DNA of 64,000 bases from Phyto melanocephala (Eukaryota > Arthropoda > Insecta > Diptera > Rhinophoridae): assembly GCA_941918925.1 (NCBI GenBank), contig OW799235.1, positions 33,841,201 through 33,905,200 on the forward strand, written 5' to 3'. The position numbers and the translations under genes were made by a program. The notes below the pieces were generated by a model, which made no database searches, was not told the origin of the DNA, and saw only the letters and a program-made list of their open reading frames with translations. This document shows positions 56,551 through 64,000 of this stretch, in pieces (positions within the stretch are counted from its first letter, which is position 1; each line of letters opens with the position of its first letter).

Positions 56551-58373
56551 CTAAAGAAATGCGAAAACATTTATTTTAATGTATGTAGTCTGTATTTGTA
56601 GTAATGCAAAATTACAGTGGTGTGAAAAATGATAAGGCCACCCCAAACCTCAATTTCAATACTTAAAAATTTACGCAAATAATAACTTTCTTTAAACTTT
56701 TTTATTGTTTTTTATTAGGTATTATTGTAATATAAAAAAACACATAAATTAAACATTTGAATTAACTTCAAAAATTAAAATAAAAAAATTCGATATTCAC
56801 TTTTATTTTCTCTGTGAAAAAAAATAAAGGCATGTAACTAAACCTGTTGAAAATATTAAAAAAAATCAAGTAAATAATATGTTTAATAAAATAATTGCTT
56901 ATATAACTACTAACACTACCTCAGTACTTTGTAGGGCCACCTTTATTTTTTATTACTGTGAAGCAGCGCTTTGGCATAGAGTCAACAAGCTTTTGACAAG
57001 TCGTAACAGGAATGTTCTTCCATGCAGTCTCAACTATTGTCCACAGCTCAACTTTATTTGATGGATTCTTTCCTCTTAGACATCTTTTAACTTCGCCCTA
57101 CAAGTTTTCGATGGGATCTAGGTCTGGTGACTGTGAAGGCCATCCCAGAACCTTCACATGGTTGTCACCGAACCATGTCTTTGCCAACTTCCATTAGTGT
57201 TTTGGATCATTGTCCTGTTGGAATGTCCATTGAAGCCGCATTTCCCACTCAGCATAAGGCATCATGGCTTCTCTTAAAATATTTGTATACAGTTTTGCAT
57301 CCATTACGTCCTGAATGCGATATAAGGGTCCAACACCATAAAAAGAAAAACATCCCCATGCCATTATATTACCCTCTCCATGTTTGACGGTTTTAATGGT
57401 ATATTGGGGACTAAATTCTTTATTTTTGGGTCTCCGAACTTGAAGAGAACTCCGATCCGAGTTAAACAAATTTACTTTGGTCTCATCCGACCACATTATG
57501 CCATTTTGATACGGGCCAACTTATGTGTTGCTTTGCGAACTCAAGACTTTGTTTTATGTTGCGTTTTGATAGAAAAGGCACTTTACGGGCACTTTTGGCC
57601 TGTAAATCCATATCAAGTTGGTATTGCTTTTGAAGGGCGGATGACGTCACAAATGGGTCTCGTTTCACGTGACGCAGTATTTTTCGTTTTAAAGTCTCAG
57701 ATATTTTGGGGTTTCTTCCTCTTGTTTCTTCTTTATCTTCATATTTTATAGCATTCTCTACCATTTTTTTGAACATCCAATAATTTCAGCTATTTTTCTT
57801 TGCGAATTACCTTCTTGATGAAGCTTTTTTATGATTGTTCGGCTTTGCACGCTACAGTTTTTTCCTCTGCCCATTCTGTTAACAAATTTTTTAATATTTT
57901 ATTTAATAGAAATAAGATTTTCTGCTTTTATACTCACTTTTCAGAAAAAAATTTTAAGTTGTGTTTTACTTTAATATTTTTTTTTTTTTTTCTATTTTAT
58001 TTCACACTTGTTTTTCTTTTACTAACATACAAACACTGATAAATTAAGAAATTTTGCTTCAAATAAAGAAAAAATAACGGGATTACAATAAGAGACTGAG
58101 CAATAACGCATAAAAAAACATTTTCTAAAAATATTGTGTACAATAGAGGTCTGCATATGTGCGATTAAACGACACATTAATTCACATATCAAGCTAGCAA
58201 GTAGTGTGTTGTGTGTGATTTTAGAATCACACACAATTTATTGTGTGTGAGTAATAGCCTATGTGTGCAAAGCGTTCAATTATTTATGTGAGTGTTGTGA
58301 GAGAAATATTTGATTCAGGTGTAAATAACAAATTTGCTCTTTAATTCGAGTAAATACACTTGTGTGTCGATGT

Positions 58374-58471
58374 ACATATTGTGTTTTATCAACACAACAT
58401 GTGTTTTGTGTTTTAAATTTTTACATATTGTGTTTTATCAACACAACATGTGTTTTGTGTTTTAAATTTTT
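58374..58471 (+). repeat. 49-bp tandem duplication
   Basis: 'acatattgtgttttatcaacacaacatgtgttttgtgttttaaattttt' occurs twice head to tail with a period of 49 bp, within the hAT element. Confidence 0.85.
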
Positions 58472-58839
58472 TTTTATCGTATTGAAAACAAAATATTAGT
58501 AAAAAGATGTTGCATTAAAAAGTGATACAAACTTTTTAGAAGCAAAAAGTAGTAGTTTTAAATATATTTTTTAACAAATGAAATTTTTATTAATTTGTTA
58601 TTAATTTAGCACTCTTACTTGTTTTTTTTTAATTATGTCACACAGTTGACAATAATCACTATATTTACCGAATTTCATCGTAAACAAGTTAAAAAATTTT
58701 ACAACTAAAATACACACTTAAAAGCAGATTTTTCATTTTTAATTAAAATAATTTTTATATAAACAAATTAAATGTGTTTTCAATAAATAAAGTTAAAATA
58801 AAAATAAATTCAATACATTGACAATAATAGTAAGAAACT

Positions 58840-59310
58840 TAATTGCTATTGAAATTCAGCACGATCGCCCAATAACTTTCTGAGATATGAGCAAAAAACC
58901 ACGACCACCTCGTTTTTCTCAAAATTACAACAACAACATACATATATACTGGTTATAATAAACTTGGCATCGAAATACAACTGAGCCAAAAAAATTTTTT
59001 TATTATATTTATTATTATTTTTTTAGTTTTTTTAAATATTTTTTTTTTTAATTTTTTTCTGCAATTTTTGTTTGTTTTTAATACATTTGTTTTTATTTTT
59101 TTTTTAATTTTTATTTTAGAAACTAACATACGTAAACTCAATTATAATTTTACAATGGTATGTTTTTATATGTATGTTTTTTACATGCATGTACGTATTT
59201 TATATGAGATGAATGGTGATACAAACAATTGTTATTGCATGACTACACGTTGTGAAAGGTATATAAGATTCGGCACTGCCGAATATAGCTCTGTTACATG
59301 TTTTTTTTTT
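58840..59310 (+). repeat. R1 copy nested in the hAT element
   Basis: 'ttgaaattcagcacgatcgcccaataactttctgagatatgagcaaaaaaccacgaccacctcg', a T-rich tract, 'acaatggtatgtttttatatg' and the hairpin end 'ttcggcactgccgaatatagctctgttacatg'. The 5' part is missing. Confidence 0.7.
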
Positions 59311-60263
59311 GTTATTGTTTTGTTTATTTTATTAAATGTTGTCAACGTTTTTGAGAAACATAAAAATAAAACAAACAAAAAAGCGGTTAGTCGCTGAATT
59401 TGCCCATAAACCGGTGATTCAGCAACACTTTTAATATTTTAAGCTTAAAATGTCAATTTTAAGTTGAACAATTCTACTTTTTTTTTTTGACATTTACTGT
59501 TTGTTTCTATCAATTCTATACATATCATCAATGAATAAAAATATAGTGTAGTAAGTGCTTAAGAATTATTGCCTTTGTATACTGGTTTTTTCATATTATA
59601 AATTTTTTTTTTATAATATTATTATTGTTATTGTTTTTGCATATAAAAAATACATTTATTACAACCATTTCATTTGATTACTTTTTTTTGTTGAAATTTT
59701 AATTTTCCTCTTCACTTAACAAAATAAGAAAGTCAAGAAACACACGAATGATTAGTGTGATTTTTAACTTCGCTCAGGTTTTTTTATTGTAATATGTATG
59801 AATTTGAGTTCATCAAACAATAAACAATAATAGAGAAACACACACAATTAGTGTAAGTGTGTGTGGCTTACTTTTTAATGAACGGTGTTGTGTTGATCTC
59901 TCATTTAATATGATTGAGTGTGAATGACTCGCTCTCATTTTTTTTACACATTTGATAATAATATCAAATACACACACATCATTCATTTGGCTACCAAATC
60001 ATTTGTGCAGACCTCTAGTGTACAATGGTAAAAAACATTCAATTTTTAGAACAGTAGGTGGCTCTATTATTTTTCACACCACTGTATATAAAACAATTTT
60101 GATGACAAACTTTTTATTTTTAATTCGATTCAATAGTGTGCTCTATTTAGCAGAGATCAACTAAAGACTGACTATAATAAAATCTTTTGCAAGTACACTA
60201 CATTTTTAAAAACAAAAAAAACAAAGAATAAATGACAGAATAGATAACATGAGTGCTACTATA

Positions 60264-60662
60264 CCCAGCAAAAAAAAATTGGAAGTAGTGCAAAACGAAT
60301 TACATTTAAAAGACTTCTAAATCAATTGTGTTAAAGCATTCATTCTAAATAACATCATGGTTGCGATATAATTTGTCATAAATAAAGTGCTTAAAAATGA
60401 ATGCAACATCATGCAAAATATCTTAAGGAATTCATGTAAACAAACAAATTCAACTCATGAAACATCCGATGCTTTTCACTAAATATGCATGAGTTCTATG
60501 CACTTATGGAATGGAGTTAATTTCATTGATTTATTCATGTAAACACATGATCTCCAATGACACGCTAATGTTAAAATCATTAGTGTTTTCATTAAAATTT
60601 AATCACTTCGTCACCAGTTGAACCCCTGCAAAATCACTTTTTTGTCATAGATTTTTGCTGGG
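60264..60662. mobile_element. C-family TIR element, copy 3
   Basis: A 399-bp element from CCCAGCAAAAAAAAATTGG to ATTTTTGCTGGG. TA on both sides (60262-60263, 60663-60664). The interior is conserved with the copies at 16122 and 19048. Confidence 0.8.
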
Positions 60663-61028
60663 TAATGTTTAAATACTTGCAACGAAATTTTTTTTTTTTT
60701 TTTATATTTGTATGTCTCTATTAAAGGCCTGCAACTGTTGCACTATACAACATAGCAACATGTGTCACATAATGCAACTGCTTATTCATGCAATGCCGAA
60801 AATTCATGTTTGACAAAGACATATAAAAACAGTGTATAATTAGTTTAATTAAATCTGTACATAGTTCTAACAGTGATATTGCATACATGAGCATAGAAAA
60901 TGAGAGAGTCAACACATGCGACACGTGTGATATATGCAATAAAATCAGAAATTTATTTAATATAATTGTAATTACATACTTTAAGGAAATTTCTTTTAAG
61001 GATTTATTTAAAAAATATTTAAATAAAG

Positions 61029-61328
61029 TCAATTTGTTTTGTGTCGGGTTTGGCTGTTTTTTTTTTTTGGTTTTGCCTTTATTTTCCGCAAAATATAACG
61101 CTCGCCCTGCCCATTAAATATTTTATTCGGTGCCTTCCTGCCTTTGTTGTGAACCCGATTTTCATGTATGAAACGCTCAATGATTTTTTGGACCGTAGAA
61201 GAATTCATGTTAACCATTTCAGCTATTTTTCGCTGTGAGTGGCCATTTTTGAAATGGTTTAAAACCAATTCTCTTTGCTCTAAGGTAGTACGCGGACTCA
61301 TTTGAATTTTTGTAAATTGACACTCCAA
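61029..61328 (-). pseudogene. Tc1-like transposase N-terminus
   Basis: The minus strand reads MSPRTTLEQRELVLNHFKNG, then HSQRKIAEMVNMNSSTVQKI and IERFIHENRVHNKGRKAPNK. This is the paired-type helix-turn-helix pair and GRK linker of Tc1-like transposases. The catalytic domain is not present beyond ~61040. It is a different subfamily from the copy at 56615. Confidence 0.75.
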
Positions 61329-61480
61329 GGGACGAATCTAAACTAACAATTCAACAAAAAACATTGCTAGAATTAAAAATACGAAAATACGATTTTCAAA
61401 GTTGTGAAATCTTGTTTATTTCTATTATTTGAATTCAAAGAAAGACATGGTATTAAACACAACAGCGTACAACAGCTTTC

Positions 61481-61868
61481 CTAAGGCCCCTTTCGCATTA
61501 GGCAACTATAATTGCGCAAGTATAATTTTATTTTTATTTATTTTCTTTTGAACTTGCTTTTATGTTCACATTGAGCAACTTGGTTGCTCAATTTCTTCCA
61601 GTTTCTTCCAATTTCTCATCATTTTTAAATATTTGATTCACTTATAAACAAATAAAATTTTCACACACACAAAATTACACAACATACTGAAGAAGAAATA
61701 AAAGACAATGTCAAAAACAAATAAATATTCCAAGACAAGAACGACAGCAGAAGCAGAATTGCCAAGTACAAGCAAGTCTGTACTCAAATTTTGGCAATTC
61801 TTTCCCCTTCACACCAACAAACACAAATATTGCGCAATTATAGTTGCCTAATGCAAAAGGGGCCTTAG
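61481..61868. mobile_element. 388-bp MITE with ~37-bp TIRs
   Basis: Ends CTAAGGCCCCTTTCGCATTA and TAATGCAAAAGGGGCCTTAG extend inward through 'ggcaactataattgcgcaa', with one mismatch and a 1-bp difference. An internal 9-bp palindrome TTGAGCAAC/GTTGCTCAA lies near 61574-61594. No target duplication was identified. Confidence 0.75.
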
Positions 61869-62140
61869 TTGTAATGACATGCTAAGACAGTATGTTTGAG
61901 TTAGCATAACATGTTATAACACCTTGTTTAAATTCGCATGGCATAGCAAAGCATGAAATCTTTGAAAATCTTTTACAGAAAATGTTGAATTGTGCAGGAG
62001 TCTAGTCTCTATGCCTTAACGATCTTGAGTAACGATAAAACTACTATTCGGTTTAGGGAAACTTTAATGCCTCTACTCGCAAGTAAAATGATTGCTATGC
62101 GACAGAAATTACAGAATATGGCCGAATAAGTCGGTTACTT

Positions 62141-62815
62141 AACAAGTAAGAGTGCCATATTCAGCCATACCAAATCTTATATACCCTTCACAACGTGTAG
62201 TCATGCAATAACAATTATTTGTATCACCATTCATCTCATTAATATGATATACGTGCATACATAAATATATGTTTCATTATCTTTATAATGACTTTATCCG
62301 CTTAAAAACATCCCATTGTTAAATTATAAATTGAGTTTAAGGGCAGTATTCATAAAAAATATTTATTGAAGGCTTATTTGACAAATTTCTGTACAACATC
62401 TGTCAAATAAGCCCTTAATAAACCTAAAATATTTTTTATGAATACGGCAGTGAGTATGTATGTATGTATGTTAAAAAAAAATAAAGAAAAAAATAAATTT
62501 TTTTGTCTTAACTGGGATTCGAACCTACGTTCATCCAGTTTGTATTGATGTGAAAAGACGAGGTGGTCTAGGTTTTTTCATCATATCTCAGTTGTTTATA
62601 GAGCGATTTTTAATACCGATCTGCTCCCAAATATTTCTGATATTTTGGTTCCTTACACGGGAGCTTCAAAAAGTTGATTTCAACATACACACAGACATGG
62701 CTTAATCGAATTCTCTATTCATATACTTTCAGAAAATATATACTTTATGGGGTCGGAAATGAAGATTGTAGAAAGTACAAACGGAATGACAAAGCTATAT
62801 ACCCTTGCAGCAATT
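62141..62815 (-). repeat. R1 dispersed repeat with nested palindromic MITE
   Basis: It starts 'aacaagtaagagtgccatattcagccataccaaatcttatatacccttcacaacgtgtagtcatgc', the inverse of the hairpin end. After a MITE at 62341 it continues 'ggattcgaacctacg', 'acgaggtggtctagg', 'agaaaatatatactttatggggtcgg' and 'ggaatgacaaagctatatacccttgcag'. Confidence 0.75.
62341..62450. mobile_element. Palindromic MITE nested in R1
   Basis: 'ggcagtattcataaaaaatatttattgaaggcttatttgaca' and 'tgtcaaataagcccttaataaacctaaaatattttttatgaatacggcag' are inverted over ~45 bp each, leaving a loop of about 20 bp. It interrupts R1 within 'attgagttta|...|tatgtatgtatg'. Confidence 0.75.
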
Positions 62816-63179
62816 TAAAACTAGTCTTATTATATAATTTAAAGCGTTTTAAGATTTTTATTTCAGAAGAAATTAACAAATTAAATTAGAAAATTAGTTA
62901 TAGCGTATAAACGTATTGCCTATATTTTTTTAACAAACAATTATATTAAGAACAACTACTAATTATTTTAACTTATAATTTTCACTTAATATAGTAAACC
63001 CCAACGCGGAAATCCTGTAATAGTCTTTGGGAAATCAATTTATTTTAAAATCTAACCTGAAAAATTATAAAATCATACATAACCAGTTTTTTTCCTATTG
63101 CCACAGATTTAATGAGTTATCGTTTCTTAAAAACCTTAAATATCTATCTCAATCATTACCTTCTTAGAGCGCAACTATT

Positions 63180-63900
63180 TATGTTTCAGATGACTTAACT
63201 GCAAGGTAAAGCCTTCTCCAGTTTCCATCTTTACCAATGTTTAAAACTACTAAAGAACGAGTCCAAAAAATAAACCTAAAAGAAACTATTTTAGCCAAAG
63301 CGCTAGCTTTTAAAAATATGTCAGATATTAACTTTTCTAAATCATTCATTTTCAACTGTTATTTCAATCAAAATGGACAGCTAAAAAAAGGACGTGAAAA
63401 ATTATTAAAACTTAAAAAATAGCAAAAGATCTGAAGATTCGTCGTCACACTGTTTCAAAAACCATTAAACATTATAAGGAAGAATTGAACGTTAAAAGAA
63501 AACCTGGATCAGGTTCTAACAGATATTGGTAAGGCAAACTAAGTCGAACATCTCTTTCGAAGATCATCAAACACTTTCTGTGATGTGTTTGTACACAGAA
63601 CAAATGCTTATGATATTAAAATAAAACAATAAATTTCGCATATTATACGCAATGAAGCAGATCGCCAAAAAAATGTTCGGCTGCGGATTGTCGAGAAATT
63701 ACGAAAAATTCTCTTTAGATTTGATGCATGTAACATGGTCAGAAGAGACGAAAATCAACACAATTGGTATGGTCGGAAGGCATTAGACATGACTACATAA
63801 AACTGTTGCAACATATCTTTCGGTTCGTCATACAAATTATGGTCCATTGGCTGGTCCATTTAGACAATTTTTTAAAAATTTAAATGATTTGTACCATTGA
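63180..63900 (+). pseudogene. Tc1/mariner transposase remnant
   Basis: The 61-residue frame 63237-63422 ends QLKKGREKLLKLKK. After a one-base shift it reads IAKDLKIRRHTVSKTIKHYK and KEELNVKRKPGSGS, the second helix-turn-helix and linker of a Tc1-like transposase. From about 63725, MHVTWSEETKIN matches the first catalytic Asp block (TWSDETKIN) and NYGPLAG follows near 63838. Multiple stops and gaps; inactive. Confidence 0.65.
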
Positions 63901-63994
63901 ATTGGTTTATCGGTGAATATAAATACAATAAAATGTAATATAATCTGGTTTTTAAATTAATGAACTTAAACGTAAATGAATAGTAGAAGGTTTA

Positions 63995-64000
63995 CCCAGC
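63995..64000. mobile_element. Probable start of a further C-family element
   Basis: The window ends TTTACCCAGC. CCCAGC preceded by TA is the left terminus of the C family. Only six bases are visible. Confidence 0.35.

Larger units (their letters stand above)
58144..60017. mobile_element. hAT-type element nested in the Tc1 element
   Basis: TIRs TAGAGGTCTGCA and TGCAGACCTCTA. Exact 8-bp duplication GTGTACAA (58136-58143, 60018-60025). Subterminal regions are rich in CACACA/GTGTGT motifs at both ends (58200-58270 and 59740-59980). No transposase frame is recognisable, so it is non-autonomous. An R1 copy lies inside it. Confidence 0.85.
56615..60084 (-). mobile_element. Tc1-like transposon interrupted by a hAT element
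   Basis: TIRs CAGTGGTGTGAAAAAT and ATTTTTCACACCACTG, each flanked by TA (56613-56614, 60085-60086). Transposase pieces are on the minus strand. About 57780-57875 holds the helix-turn-helix start (SRTIIKKLHQEGNSQRKIAE). 57483-57776 covers the linker (RGRNPKISETLKRKILRHVK). 57194-57496 covers MWSDETKVNLFNSDRSS, IMAWGCFSFYGVGPLY and TFQQDNDPKH, the first and second catalytic Asp blocks. The C-terminal Asp block (towards 56950) is degraded. Frameshifts make it inactive. Removing the nested hAT leaves ~1.58 kb, the normal Tc1 size. Confidence 0.9.

Noticed and set aside
62500..62600. A real tRNA gene around the GGTTCGAATCCC box
   Set aside because: No acceptor, D-arm or anticodon stem can be formed. 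The box is part of the R1 repeat.
1..64000. Bacterial or viral contamination, operons or toxin systems
   Set aside because: All recognisable host genes have spliceosomal introns and are fly-like. The other coding pieces belong to eukaryotic transposons.

Overview
The window is AT-rich, intron-bearing nuclear DNA from a higher fly. The GLG1, SOD1, RNF41/elgi and ABCF3 homologues read as dipteran proteins. A calyptrate such as a blowfly or muscid is my best guess from gene content and the very high transposon load, but the sequence alone does not settle the family. I see no prokaryotic genes, operons, rRNA or CRISPR. About five host genes are present, and most of the rest is layered mobile DNA.

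Host genes, left to right. (1) An elgi/RNF41 (Nrdp1) RING E3 ligase on the minus strand (2208-3998), with its last exon off the left edge. (2) A complete seven-exon type-B carboxylesterase on the plus strand (10070-21247, 562 aa). (3) A complete six-exon Golgi apparatus protein 1 (GLG1/ESL-1) on the minus strand (24276-40452, 1120 aa), with one 12.4-kb intron. (4) A complete three-exon Cu/Zn superoxide dismutase Sod1 on the plus strand (46211-47708, 153 aa). (5) The last four exons of an ABCF3 ATPase on the minus strand (54750-56550), with its 5' exons off the right edge. These are independent genes with separate housekeeping, secretory or antioxidant roles.

Mobile DNA. Non-autonomous Helitrons start TCTATATATATAAAAG, end in a GC hairpin plus CTAG, and are filled with ~110-bp GGGCGTGG repeats. 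They occur singly, as a fused dimer (10489-12054) and as a four-unit head-to-tail array (32399-35275). A hairpin-ended dispersed family (here R1/R2) is scattered throughout and is the landing pad for many other elements. hAT-like foldback elements with CAAGGCGAATTC ends and exact 8-bp target duplications occur four times, one nested in another and forming a ~0.7-kb palindrome. Also present: a Harbinger element with 3-bp duplication, a 400-bp CCCAGCAAAA family, several Tc1/mariner relics, a Penelope retroelement with a GIY-YIG domain between inverted repeats, and non-LTR fragments. The clearest nesting is Tc1 (56615-60084) containing a hAT (58144-60017) containing an R1 copy.

The giant GLG1 intron may be the most biologically interesting region. 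It holds two inverted copies of one ~390-bp MITE, one near each splice site, with the palindrome and the Helitron array between them.
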